This document shows positions 55,201 to 63,130 of a DNA stretch of 64,000 nucleotides, in pieces. Position numbers and translations under genes: made by a program. The stretch spans positions 12,607 through 76,606 of the forward strand of contig JBKHXX010000026.1 of assembly GCA_046565765.1 (NCBI GenBank). The letters are read 5' to 3'. The notes beneath the pieces are model-generated. The model saw only the letters and a list, made by a program, of their open reading frames with translations. It had not been told where the DNA came from and searched no databases. Origin of the DNA: JBFMCT01 sp046565765. GTDB lineage: Bacteria > Actinomycetota > Acidimicrobiia > Acidimicrobiales > AC-14. Every line of letters starts with the position of its first letter. The stretch's first letter is position 1.

Positions 55201-58158
55201 AACGCGGGCGACTCCCTCACCGACATCGCCACCGTCGTGGCCCAGAACCCGGCCGGGGTCAACGTCACCGACGACGACGACGCGGTCGTGACCCTCACGC
55301 CCGTGGCTCCGACCATCCAGGTGGAGAAGACGGCCAACCCGCTGAGCCGGCCCGAGCCGGGCGGCGACTTCACCTACACGGTGGTCGTCACCAACACCTC
55401 GGCCAACGAAAGCGTCACGATCACGTCGCTCAACGACAACGTCTACGGCGACCTGGCCACCCGGCCCGGCTCGACGTGCGGCGCCCTGATCGGCACGACC
55501 CTCGCACCGGGGGCGTCGTCGGCGCCGTGCACGTTCACCGCCCCCTTCACCGGCAACGCCGGCGACTCCCTGACCGACATCGTCACCGCCACCGGCGTCG
55601 ACGACGACGGCCAGACGGCGACCGACACCGATGACGCCACCGTCACCATCACCGACGTGCTGCCGGTGATCTCGGTGGTCAAGACGGCCGACCCCCTCAC
55701 CCGGCCCGAGCCGGGCGGCGACTTCACCTTCACCGTCGTCGTCACCAACAACAGCATCGAGCCGGTGACGATCACGTCGCTGAACGACGACGTCTACGGC
55801 GACGTGACCACCCGGCCCAACTCCACCTGCAACACCGCCATCGGCACCGTGCTCCAGCCGGGCCAGAGCTACACCTGCTCGTTCGTGGGCCCGTTCAACG
55901 GCAACGCGGGCGCGTCCCAGACCGACGTGGTCACGGCCACCGCCATCGACGACGACGGTGACACCGCCACCGCCAACGACGACGCCACGGTCTCCATCAC
56001 CAACGTCGTCCCCGCCATCAACGTGGAGAAGGACGCCACCCCGGCCAGCCGGCCCGAGCCCGGCGGCGACTTCACCTTCAACGTCCGGGTCACCAACACG
56101 GGCAACGAGGCGGTCACGATCACGTCGCTGACCGACGACATCTACGGCAACCTCAACGGCCGGGGCACGTGCGCCACCGGAGCCACCCTCCAGCCGGGCC
56201 AGAGCTACACCTGCTCGTTCACCGGACCGTTCACCGGCAACGCCGGGGCGTCCCAGACCGACGTGGTCACGGCCACCGCGGTCGACGACGACGGTGGCAC
56301 CGTCACCGACAGCGACGACGCCACCGTGACGATCACGGGTGTGCCGCCGGTCATCCGGGTCGACAAGACGGCCAACCCGCTGAGCCGGCCCGAGCCGGGC
56401 GGCGACTTCACCTACACGGTGGTGGTCACCAACACCAGCGCCAACGAGGCGGTGACGATCACCAGCCTCAACGACAACGTGTACGGAAACCTGACCACCC
56501 GGCCCAACTCCACCTGCAACACCGCTATCGGCACCGTGCTCCAGCCGGGCCAGAGCTACACCTGCACGTTCACCGCCCCCTTCACCGGTGAGGGCGGCCG
56601 CTCGCTCACCGACGTGGTCACGGCCACGGCCGTCGACGACGACGGCCAGACCGCCACCGACGACGACGACGCCACCGTCACCATCACCGACGTGCTGCCC
56701 GTCATCCGGGTCGACAAGACGGCGAGCCCCCTGAGCCGGCCCGAGCCGGGCGGCAGCTTCACGTTCTCGGTCGTCGTCACCAACACGTCGAACGAGCCGG
56801 TGCGGATCACGTCGCTGACCGACGACATCTACGGCAACCTCAACGGCCGCGGCACGTGCGCCATCGGCGCCACGCTCCAGCCCGGCCAGAGCTACAGCTG
56901 CTCGTTCACCGGCAACTTCACCGGTGACGCGGGCGCCACCCAGACCGACGTGGTCACCGCGGTGGCCGTCGACAACGAGGGCAACCAGGCCACCGCGGTC
57001 GACACCGCCACGGTGACGATCACCGACGTGCCGCCCACGATCGACGTCCAGAAGACGGCCAACCCGCTCAGCCGGCCGGAGCCGGGCGGCACGTTCACCT
57101 TCACCGTCGTGGTCACCAACACCAGCAACGAGCCGGTGACGATCACCTCGCTGTTCGACGACGTCTACGGCAACCTCAACGGCCGGGGCACGTGCGCGGT
57201 CGGCGCCGTGCTGGCCCCGGGGTCGTCCTACACCTGCAGCTTCAACGGGTCCTTCATCGGTGACGCGGGCCAGAGCCAGACCGACACGGTCACCGTCGTG
57301 GCCGTCGACAACGAGGGCTCCCAGGCCACCGACACCGACGTCGCCACTGTCACCATCACCAACGTCCCGCCCACGATCAACGTGGTCAAGAAGGCCGACC
57401 CCGAGTCGCTGCCGGCGCCGGGCGGCGTCTTCACCTTCACCGTGACCGTCACCAACACCAGCAACGAGCCGGTGCGCATCACGTCGCTGGCCGACGACGT
57501 CTACGGCAACCTCCACGGCCAGGGCAGCTGCGTGGTCGGGGCCGTGCTCCAGCCCAACCAGAGCTACACCTGCATGTTCCCGGGCAAGTTCACCGGCGAC
57601 GGCGGTAGCCAGACCGACGTGGTCACGGTCGTGGCCGTCGACAACGAGGGCTCCCAGGCCCTCGCCCAGGACGACGCCACGGTGAAGATCATCCCGGTCG
57701 TCCCGCCGCCGCCGCCCAAGGAGCCGCTGCCCCGCACGGGTGGCGACGTGGGCGCCCCGGCCCGGTTGGCTGCGGCCCTGGTCGTCGCCGGTGCGCTCAT
57801 GGTGGGCGCCACGTGGCGCTGGAACGGCACGCTGGCCTTCGGCTCCGGCGCCCTGGGCCCCGGTGGACCGCGGCTGTGGCCCGGCGGGCCCGGCAACGGG
57901 CCTGGCGGCGGCCGCTGGTTCCGTCCGCCTTCGCCGCCCGACGGCGCCGGCGGAGGTGCGGCCTTCTGGCCGCCTACCCGTGGCGGCGGCGGTGGTGGCG
58001 CACCCTCGGGATCCGCCCTCGGCGTTCCCCGGGGGCCGGCCGGCCTGGCCGCGGGCATGGGGCTGGGGGCCGACCACGGCCGCTCCCGGGCCGCGGGCGG
58101 CGGGCGGAGCGCATCGGGCCCGGCCGGCCTGAACCTGTTCGGCTGCCCGCTCGACTGA
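52225..58158 (+). CDS. Very large modular surface protein with LPRTG motif and long C-tail
   Basis: 1977 residues from ATG 52225, with GGAGG just upstream; the frame extends further upstream but is not protein-like. A basic N-terminus and hydrophobic helix (about 22-47) form a signal. A unique domain (about 50-250) has four or more Cys. Six Ig-like modules (TGTITFTLFGPNNATC, then YSGDANN) and eight DUF11-like modules (SRPEPGGDFTYTVVVTNTS) follow. LPRTG is at 57727-57741, then a membrane helix. About 111 further Gly/Pro/Trp-rich residues follow instead of the normal few basic ones, ending GCPLD. A sortase-linked adhesin-like stalk is likely; the tail is unexplained. Confidence 0.82.
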   Translation: MAGLAGLGLRRSASARPRRRVLKSRYLAAAVTILLGLSTYLAPNAWGFILVQASPSFPDTVVGQTFPASLGIANFSTPPESIQFPVLNIGDIDLYPSCTTPTTDCAGGTAEAGVYALSATGVGQSIPPGNPTCEGTWQIVPNTGDPNTATSYQFIPPGGEGSLRLATGETCVINFTGTTRRVPTFDVQPAIPGVQTYHTTGVTPFSVAPQPLVTFSRTGQAEFSTVGQGPTEVVTQAAQVAGTPGQTLASTTDTATLNPVPPNTGAGVPPTGTITFNLYGPNNSTCTGAPFNTQTVPVNGFGNYTTPTPVPITQVGTYTWVATYSGDANYLGDANACGEPAETITVAQAQPQIVTQAQTPVTVGQPITDTATLSGGVNPTGTITFTLFGPNNATCTGAPIFTDTVPVNGNGNYTSDPFTPTLPGSYNWVAVYSGDANNAPATSPCGAPNETSVVNAPTATIVTQATPNATVGQPITDTATVSGPGAPAPQPTGTVTFTVFGPNDPTCAGPPVFTSANRPLAGGPPPTATSEPFTPTLPGEYRWVAAYSGDPVYAPVTSPCNAPNELSVLGRPAATIVTQATPTATIGSPITDTATVSGPGAPAPQPTGTVTFTVFGPNDPTCAGPPIFTSADRPLTGGPPPTATSDPFTPTAPGEYRWVAVYSGDPVYNPVTSPCNAPNELSVVNQGTATIVTQATPTAEVGQPITDTATVTGSPAPAPAPTGTVTFTLFNNATCTGAPIFTSADRPLTGGPPPTATSEPFTPTTPGSYNWVAVYSGDANYPSVTSPCGAPGETSVVAAASPDIVTDAQDTATLGQPISDTATLSGGVPTPPAAGPTGTITFTLFGPNDPTCAGAPVFTSTVPVNGNGTYNSGPFTPTAVGTYNWVATYSGDANNAPAVSPCGAPNETSTITAVPTINITKTPNPASRPEPGGDFTYTLVVTNTSNENLTITSLNDNVYGNLANRGTCTTAVGTVLAPGGTYTCEFTAPFTGNAGDSLTDIATVVAQNPAGVNVTDDDDAVVTLTPVAPTIQVEKTANPLSRPEPGGDFTYTVVVTNTSANESVTITSLNDNVYGDLATRPGSTCGALIGTTLAPGASSAPCTFTAPFTGNAGDSLTDIVTATGVDDDGQTATDTDDATVTITDVLPVISVVKTADPLTRPEPGGDFTFTVVVTNNSIEPVTITSLNDDVYGDVTTRPNSTCNTAIGTVLQPGQSYTCSFVGPFNGNAGASQTDVVTATAIDDDGDTATANDDATVSITNVVPAINVEKDATPASRPEPGGDFTFNVRVTNTGNEAVTITSLTDDIYGNLNGRGTCATGATLQPGQSYTCSFTGPFTGNAGASQTDVVTATAVDDDGGTVTDSDDATVTITGVPPVIRVDKTANPLSRPEPGGDFTYTVVVTNTSANEAVTITSLNDNVYGNLTTRPNSTCNTAIGTVLQPGQSYTCTFTAPFTGEGGRSLTDVVTATAVDDDGQTATDDDDATVTITDVLPVIRVDKTASPLSRPEPGGSFTFSVVVTNTSNEPVRITSLTDDIYGNLNGRGTCAIGATLQPGQSYSCSFTGNFTGDAGATQTDVVTAVAVDNEGNQATAVDTATVTITDVPPTIDVQKTANPLSRPEPGGTFTFTVVVTNTSNEPVTITSLFDDVYGNLNGRGTCAVGAVLAPGSSYTCSFNGSFIGDAGQSQTDTVTVVAVDNEGSQATDTDVATVTITNVPPTINVVKKADPESLPAPGGVFTFTVTVTNTSNEPVRITSLADDVYGNLHGQGSCVVGAVLQPNQSYTCMFPGKFTGDGGSQTDVVTVVAVDNEGSQALAQDDATVKIIPVVPPPPPKEPLPRTGGDVGAPARLAAALVVAGALMVGATWRWNGTLAFGSGALGPGGPRLWPGGPGNGPGGGRWFRPPSPPDGAGGGAAFWPPTRGGGGGGAPSGSALGVPRGPAGLAAGMGLGADHGRSRAAGGGRSASGPAGLNLFGCPLD
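52980..54960 (+). repeat. Six tandem Ig-like modules
   Basis: Each about 300-345-nt unit has a TDTATLSG-type strand, TGT[IV]TFT[LV]FGPN, a Cys shortly after, and PG.Y.WVA.YSGD near the end. Units three and four are nearly identical over long stretches, including NDPTCAGPP, suggesting a recent duplication. Confidence 0.8.
54961..57700 (+). repeat. Eight tandem DUF11-like modules
   Basis: About 340-nt units begin with an I.V.KTA.P-type strand and RPEPGGDFTYTVVVTN, then VTITSL.D..YG.L, a Cys-containing G.TC segment and a Cys near YTCSF, and end with a DDDGQ-type acidic loop. The paired Cys in each unit could form a disulfide. The last unit diverges (ESLPAPGG). Confidence 0.8.
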
Positions 58159-58165
58159 GGGCCCG

Positions 58166-59659
58166 CTACCGCAACTGGCGCGAGGTGCGGGCCACGCCGG
58201 CCAGGGCGGCGCCCGAGCAGAGCAGCCCGATCCCGACCGCCACCAACGCCCACCGGCGGCCGCCGCCGGCGTCGAGGTCGAGGACGCCCACGCCCAGGTC
58301 CTGGACGGGCTCGATGGGGCTGCCTCGCCCGGTGTCGGCCCAGAACGCCACCACGTCGTCCTCCCGGGAGAGGAGGGCGAGGTGGTCCCCCTGCACGGGC
58401 ACGCCCTGCTGGGCGCCCAAACCCACCCGGCTGTCGGTGGCGGCGTCGGACACGGGCGCGGTGCGGAACGTCCGCCCCCCGTCGGACGAGGTGGCCACCG
58501 CCACCGCCTGCAACACGTCCTGAGGGTCGCGGCTGCGGTCGTAGAAGACCACGTCCACCCTGCCGCGCGGGCCCACGGCCACCGCCGGGAGCAGCTGGGA
58601 GCGGGCGGTCGGACCGATGCGGACGGGCTCGGTCCACGACCGGCCGGCGTCCTCCGACGACGCCAGGAAGACGTCGCGGCCGTCGCCCCGTCCCGCGTCC
58701 CACGTGGCGTAGATGCGGCCGGTGGCGGCCTCGACGGCGAAGCCGGGCGTCGGGCCCAGGTCGGCCAGGATCAGCTGGGGGACGACCAGGTCGGCCGACA
58801 CGACCGACGTGGGGCCGAACGTGCGTCCGTCGTCGGTCGACACCCACGTCACCACCCGCCACCGCAGGGACGGGTCGGGCGGCGTCTGGCCGTCGTGGCC
58901 GGCCGAGTAGTTGGCCACGTCGTCGCCCAGGTCGAGCCCGCCCACGACCACCAGACCGGCGTCGCCCACCACGACGGACGGCTGGATGACCCGCCGGGTG
59001 GGCTCGCCGACCGGCATGGGCGCAGCGAACGTCCGCCCGAAGTCCTCCGATCGGCTGACCATCACCGGGTTGTCGCCCGGCTCGAGGCCCAGTTGGTTTT
59101 CGGCGCTGGCCGGGCCGGCCTGCACCCAGGTCAGCCACACCCGGTTGCCGGTGGTGGCCATGCGGGCCCAGTAGGCCAGGTCGCCGGCCACCCGCAGGGG
59201 CGCCCCCGCCGGCCTCAGGCCCTCGTAGCGCTGGAGCCACACGTTGACGGGCAGGAGGAGGGGCCCGCCCAGCTCGGTGTACAGGACGAGCAGGGTGCTG
59301 TCGGGGAGGAAGGCCACCCGGGGCCAGAAGCAGTTCTCGGCGGCCAGGCCGGGGGACAGCTCGAGGGCGTCCCAGGCCGCACCGCCGTTGGTCGAGACGG
59401 CCGCCGCGCAGCCCAGGGCCGGTGCGTCCACCCGGTTGGCCACCACCAGCGTGGACGGGGAGCGGGGATCGGCCGCCACCGACGGCGAGTTGTGCGCCTG
59501 CCGTCCCGACGGCTCGTGGACGAACTCGGTCGCCCCCGCCGCCATGCCGCCCGGCCGCTCGACCAGGCCCAAGCCGGTGGCGGCGATGCCCGCCACGGCC
59601 ACGACGGCGGCCGCCGCCCCGAGGCGGCCACGGCGTTCGGCGCCCGCAGGCGTGGTCAG
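58166..59659 (-). CDS. Membrane-anchored BNR-repeat (sialidase-like) beta-propeller protein
   Basis: About 497 residues. An N-terminal hydrophobic segment, BNR/Asp-box motifs (STNGGAAWD, SEDFGRTF, STDDGRTFG, SSEDAGRSWTE, SSDGGRTF) spread over about 400 residues, and a C-terminal membrane helix (WALVAVGIGLLCSGAAL) with a basic end are visible. The Asp boxes mark a sialidase-type six-bladed propeller, but I cannot locate the catalytic Arg triad, so enzymatic activity is open. The start is uncertain: the open frame begins around a CTG overlapping the MFS stop (59659), and no good ATG or GTG precedes the hydrophobic segment. Confidence 0.75.
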   Translation of the reverse strand: MTTPAGAERRGRLGAAAAVVAVAGIAATGLGLVERPGGMAAGATEFVHEPSGRQAHNSPSVAADPRSPSTLVVANRVDAPALGCAAAVSTNGGAAWDALELSPGLAAENCFWPRVAFLPDSTLLVLYTELGGPLLLPVNVWLQRYEGLRPAGAPLRVAGDLAYWARMATTGNRVWLTWVQAGPASAENQLGLEPGDNPVMVSRSEDFGRTFAAPMPVGEPTRRVIQPSVVVGDAGLVVVGGLDLGDDVANYSAGHDGQTPPDPSLRWRVVTWVSTDDGRTFGPTSVVSADLVVPQLILADLGPTPGFAVEAATGRIYATWDAGRGDGRDVFLASSEDAGRSWTEPVRIGPTARSQLLPAVAVGPRGRVDVVFYDRSRDPQDVLQAVAVATSSDGGRTFRTAPVSDAATDSRVGLGAQQGVPVQGDHLALLSREDDVVAFWADTGRGSPIEPVQDLGVGVLDLDAGGGRRWALVAVGIGLLCSGAALAGVARTSRQLR

Positions 59660-60981
59660 GCTGCCTCGACGGGGTCGCCGGCGCCCGGTGCGGGCGCCAG
59701 GGGAAGGGTCCCGCCCTCGACCGCCACCGCCGGCGGCCGTCCGAGCAGGCTGCGGCCGTCCACCCACCGCCGGCGCAGCTCGGGACCGGCCGACGCGGCC
59801 GCCGCCAGCAGGCTGGCGACGCCGCCCAGGGCGATGCCGGCCCGGGCGCCCCACGTCTCCGACACCCAGCCGACGATGGGCCCGCCCACGGGCGTGCTCC
59901 CCAGGAACAGCAGGCCGTAGAGGGCCATCACCCGCCCGCGCATGGCCGAGTCGGCCGCCAGCTGGAGGGTGGAGTTGGTGGTGGCCAGGAAGATCATCAT
60001 GGCCATCCCCATGGCCACCGCGAGGATCCCGGCCACCACCGGGTTGGGCGCCACCGCCATGGCCATGGCCGACACGCCGAAGGCGGCCGCCCCGCCCACC
60101 TGCACGGTGCGGGTGGGCCGGGCCCGGTTGGCCGCCACCAGCGCACCCAGCAGCGACCCCAGGCCCATGAGCGAGTTGAGCACCCCGAGCAGGCGGGCCC
60201 CGCCCCCGAAGTCCTCGGTGGCCAGCAGCGGCAGCACGACGATGAAGTTGAAGCCCAGCGTCCCCACCACCGTCAGCAGCAGGAGCGGCCGCCGCAGCTC
60301 GGGCGTCCGGAGGACGTAGCGGACGCCGGCCCGCACCTGGCCCGGCTCCCGGGATGCGCGGGGCTGGGCGTCGAGCTCCTCCGGCCGCATGGCCCGCAGG
60401 GCCAGCACCGTGGCCACGTAGGACAGGCCGTTGACCAGGAAGCAGACGTCCACGCCCACCCAGGCGATCAGCACCCCGGCCACCGCCGGTCCGACCAGCC
60501 GCCCGCTGTTGAACACGGCGCTGTTGAGGGCCACCGCGTTGGTGAGGTGCTCGGGCCCGACCATCTCGATGGTGAAGGACTGGCGCGTGGGCATGTCCAG
60601 GCAGGTGACCAGCCCCAACGAGAAGGCCATGCCGTAGACCATCCACAGCGTGACCACGTCGCTCGCCACCAGGGCGAACAGCGCCACCGCCAGCACGCCC
60701 TGGGCGGCCTGGGTGAGGATCAGCAGCCGCCGCTTGTCCAGCCGGTCGGCCATGAGCCCGCCCCAGATCCCGAACAGGAGCATGGGGGCGAACTGGAGGG
60801 CCACCGTGATGCCGAGGGCGATACCGCTGTCGGTGAGCGTCAGCACCAGCCAGGCCTGGGCGACCTGCTGCATGGCCGTCCCCACCACGGATACCAGCTG
60901 GCCGCCGGTGTAGAGCCTGAAGTTGCGGTTCTCGAGCGAGCGGAACATCGTCCGCCGCGTCCGTGCCGGGCTCCAGCTCAC
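59656..60981 (-). CDS. MFS-family exporter
   Basis: 441 residues, about 12 membrane helices. The start FRSLENRNFRLYTGGQLVSVVGTAMQQVAQAWLVL and the loop GGLMADRLDKRRLLI are typical of the EntS-like (enterobactin exporter) branch of the major facilitator superfamily. The ATG overlaps the marR stop (ATGA), so it is probably controlled by that repressor, a common drug-efflux arrangement. Substrate not predictable. Confidence 0.88.
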   Translation of the reverse strand: MSWSPARTRRTMFRSLENRNFRLYTGGQLVSVVGTAMQQVAQAWLVLTLTDSGIALGITVALQFAPMLLFGIWGGLMADRLDKRRLLILTQAAQGVLAVALFALVASDVVTLWMVYGMAFSLGLVTCLDMPTRQSFTIEMVGPEHLTNAVALNSAVFNSGRLVGPAVAGVLIAWVGVDVCFLVNGLSYVATVLALRAMRPEELDAQPRASREPGQVRAGVRYVLRTPELRRPLLLLTVVGTLGFNFIVVLPLLATEDFGGGARLLGVLNSLMGLGSLLGALVAANRARPTRTVQVGGAAAFGVSAMAMAVAPNPVVAGILAVAMGMAMMIFLATTNSTLQLAADSAMRGRVMALYGLLFLGSTPVGGPIVGWVSETWGARAGIALGGVASLLAAAASAGPELRRRWVDGRSLLGRPPAVAVEGGTLPLAPAPGAGDPVEAA

Positions 60982-61427
60982 TCGTCGGGCTCCAGCAGCC
61001 CCTCGAGGACGGCCACCGCCCGGGCCAGCGCGTCGCGGTCGTCAGGCGCCAGAGACCCCAGGCGGGACGCCAGGTACGCGTCCAGCCGGGACCGGCTGCG
61101 AGCCAGCAGCTCCGACCCGGCGGCCGTCGCCTCCACCCGCGACACGCGCCGGTCGGCAGGATCGGTGTGGCGGGCCACCAGCCCCTGCTCCTCGAGGGCG
61201 GCCACCACCTTGGTCAGGGTGGGGGGGCGCACCCCCTCGACCGCCGACAGCTCGCCCAGCGTCAGAGGCCCGAGCCGCTCCACGCTGGAGAGGGCCGACG
61301 CCTGGCTGGGCGTGAGGTCGCCCTCGGCCTGCCGCCGCAGCCGCCGGCCCAGCCGCATGACGGTCAACCGGAGGCGGCTGGCCAGCTCGGCCTGGGTGGC
61401 GACGGTGGCACTCATTTCGTTCGCCAT
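60978..61427 (-). CDS. MarR-family transcriptional regulator
   Basis: 149 residues. The winged helix-turn-helix (about 42-105) includes LTPSQASALSSVERLGPLTLGELSAVEGVRPPTLTKVVAALEEQGLVARHTDPADRRVSRVEAT, shown here only to locate it as helices 3-4 and the DPADRRVS wing. It forms dimers and usually represses its own operon, relieved by small aromatic ligands. It heads the marR-MFS-BNR unit and is divergent from phhB. CCTAGG (61436-61441) and TAGTTAGT lie just upstream of the start and could be part of its operator. Confidence 0.88.
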   Translation of the reverse strand: MANEMSATVATQAELASRLRLTVMRLGRRLRRQAEGDLTPSQASALSSVERLGPLTLGELSAVEGVRPPTLTKVVAALEEQGLVARHTDPADRRVSRVEATAAGSELLARSRSRLDAYLASRLGSLAPDDRDALARAVAVLEGLLEPDE

Positions 61428-61472
61428 ACTAACTACCTAGGCACGGTTGCGCGGCCCATTACGCTGCCGGTC

Positions 61473-61760
61473 GTGGCGGTCCTCAGCGACGACGAGGTGC
61501 AGGAGGCTCTCGGCAGCCTGCCCGGGTGGGAGCACGCCGGCGGAGCCCTCTGCCGTGACCTCCGGTTCGACGACTTCCGCCAGGCGGTGGCCTTCGTCGT
61601 GCTGGTGGGGTTCGAGGCTGAGGCGGTCGACCACCATCCCGACCTCGACATCCGCTACAACAAGGTCCACGTCGCCCTGTCCACCCACAGCGAGGGCGGC
61701 ATCACGGCCAAGGACCTCGACCTGGCCCACGCCATCGCCGCCCTCTCTCTCGGGAGCTGA
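61473..61760 (+). CDS. phhB: Pterin-4a-carbinolamine dehydratase
   Basis: 95 residues from GTG 61473. It dehydrates 4a-hydroxytetrahydropterin in pterin recycling. The catalytic signature is intact: DHHPDLDIRYNKVHVALSTHS, then the C-terminal GGITAKDLDLAHAI. This contrasts with the acRAF protein of the same window, which keeps the fold but lacks the HH pair. Soluble; followed after 7 nt by the flavin reductase gene. No aromatic amino acid hydroxylase is nearby. Confidence 0.9.
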   Translation: MAVLSDDEVQEALGSLPGWEHAGGALCRDLRFDDFRQAVAFVVLVGFEAEAVDHHPDLDIRYNKVHVALSTHSEGGITAKDLDLAHAIAALSLGS

Positions 61761-61767
61761 CCGGCCC

Positions 61768-62334
61768 GTGCCGTTGTCCGCCGGCATCGTCGGGCCCGTC
61801 CCCGGCGGCTCGGATCCCGAGGAGTACGACAAGCTCCGCCGCCGGGTCCTGTGGACGTTCCCCTCGGGCCTCTACGTGCTCGGCAGCCGGGCCGGCGACC
61901 GGCGCAACGGCATGACGATCAACTGGGTCAGCCAGGTCAGCTTCGACCCCAAGCTGCTGGCTGTGTCGGTGGAGACGACCGCCTACACCCACGAACTGAT
62001 CGTGGACGGCGGCGTGTTCAGCGTGAACGTGGTCGACCGGGAGGACCGGGCCATCGTCCGCAAGTTCACCAAGCCTGTCGAGGTCGACCTCGTGGCCCGC
62101 ACCCTCAACGGCTTCCCCTTCCACGACGGCCGGACGGGCGCTCCCATCCTCGACCAGGCGGTGGCCTACGTGGAGTGCGAGGTCCGCCAGCGGGTCGAGG
62201 TCGCCGGGCGTGACCCGAACGCCGTGGCCGGCCACGCCCTGTTCCTGGGCGAGGTGGTCGACGCCGCCTTCCAGAAGCCGGAGGACACCCCCGTCCTCCG
62301 CATGGAGGACACGAGGATGAACTACGGCGGCTGA
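61768..62334 (+). CDS. Flavin reductase-like FMN-binding protein
   Basis: 188 residues from GTG 61768. The split-barrel flavin reductase domain (about 25-180) shows FPSGLYVLGSRAGDRRNGMTINWVSQVSFDPKLLAVSVE, THELIVDGGVFSVNVVDRED and a late ALFLGEVVDA strand. It probably reduces flavin with NAD(P)H or supplies a two-component monooxygenase; the partner is not in view. The final codons overlap the beginning of the frame coding the EEP protein. Confidence 0.85.
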   Translation: MPLSAGIVGPVPGGSDPEEYDKLRRRVLWTFPSGLYVLGSRAGDRRNGMTINWVSQVSFDPKLLAVSVETTAYTHELIVDGGVFSVNVVDREDRAIVRKFTKPVEVDLVARTLNGFPFHDGRTGAPILDQAVAYVECEVRQRVEVAGRDPNAVAGHALFLGEVVDAAFQKPEDTPVLRMEDTRMNYGG

Positions 62335-63130
62335 GCCGGTCCGGCTCGCCACCTTCAACGTCCTCCACGGCCGGTCCCTGGCCGACGGGCGGGCGGGGGT
62401 CGACCGCCTGGTGGAGGCGTGCGCCTCCCTCGACGCCGACGTCCTCTGCCTCCAGGAGATCGACCGGGGCCAGCCCCGCTCGGCAGGGGTGGACCAGACC
62501 GCGGCCGTGGCCGAAGGCCTCGGGGCGGTGGCGTGGCGGTTCCAGCCCGCCCTGGTCGGCGAGCCGGGGGGGCGCTGGCGGGCCGCCAGCGAGTCGGACG
62601 GCGACTGTGGATCGGGCGAGCCCGGCTACGGGGTGGGCATCGTCTCGCGCCTGCCCGTCGAGCGCTGGCACGTGCGCTTCCTGGCCGCGGCGCGGGTGCG
62701 GGCCCCGGTCTTCGTGCCGGGCGGCAAGGGCCGGTTCATCCTCCTGCCCGACGAGCCCCGGGTCGTGCTTGCCGCCGACCTGTCTGGCGTCCGGGTGGCC
62801 ACCACCCATCTGTCGTTCGTCCCCGGCTACAACCTGGCCCAGGTGCGCCGGTCGGCGCGCTGGCTGGCCTCCCTCCAGCCGGCACTGGGGTGCGTGCTCC
62901 TCGGCGACCTCAACGCGCCCGGGCCCTTCCCGGCACTGGCGTCGGGCTGGCGGGCGCTCGCCAAGGCCCGCACCTTCCCCGCCGACCGCCCCTCTCTCCA
63001 GCTCGACCACGCCCTGGGGTGGGGCCCCCTGCCCCCGGTGAGGTCCACCGCCACCCACCGCCTCGCCCTCTCCGATCACCTCGCTCTCGTCGTCGACTTC
63101 GCCGGCGAGGAAAGTGTCATCGAATCGTAA
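62321..63130 (+). CDS. Endonuclease/exonuclease/phosphatase (EEP) family protein, start unclear
   Basis: About 270 residues. Motifs in order are ATFNVLHG (the metal-site Asn), LCLQEID (catalytic Glu), TTHLSFVPG, GDLNAPG and SDHLALVVDF (catalytic Asp-His). The family includes DNases, sphingomyelinase-like and phosphoinositide phosphatases; the substrate is unknown. Between the in-frame stop at 62318 and the first GTG (62411) there is no ATG, GTG or TTG, yet the essential ATFNVLHG lies there. Either a rare start codon, a frameshift joining it to the flavin reductase, or a sequence error applies. Starting at GTG 62411 would remove the first motif. Confidence 0.75.
   Translation, partial: TTAAEPVRLATFNVLHGRSLADGRAGVDRLVEACASLDADVLCLQEIDRGQPRSAGVDQTAAVAEGLGAVAWRFQPALVGEPGGRWRAASESDGDCGSGEPGYGVGIVSRLPVERWHVRFLAAARVRAPVFVPGGKGRFILLPDEPRVVLAADLSGVRVATTHLSFVPGYNLAQVRRSARWLASLQPALGCVLLGDLNAPGPFPALASGWRALAKARTFPADRPSLQLDHALGWGPLPPVRSTATHRLALSDHLALVVDFAGEESVIES

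Noticed and set aside
53215..58077. Minus-strand frame of 1620 codons opposite the large modular surface protein
   Set aside because: Gly/Arg-rich shadow of the repeated modules; the plus strand has a signal peptide, known domains and sorting motif.
49326..58158. The two adjacent modular surface-protein genes as one broken gene
   Set aside because: The first has its own sorting-type C-terminus and stop, and the second has its own ribosome-binding site and signal peptide after a 226-bp gap.
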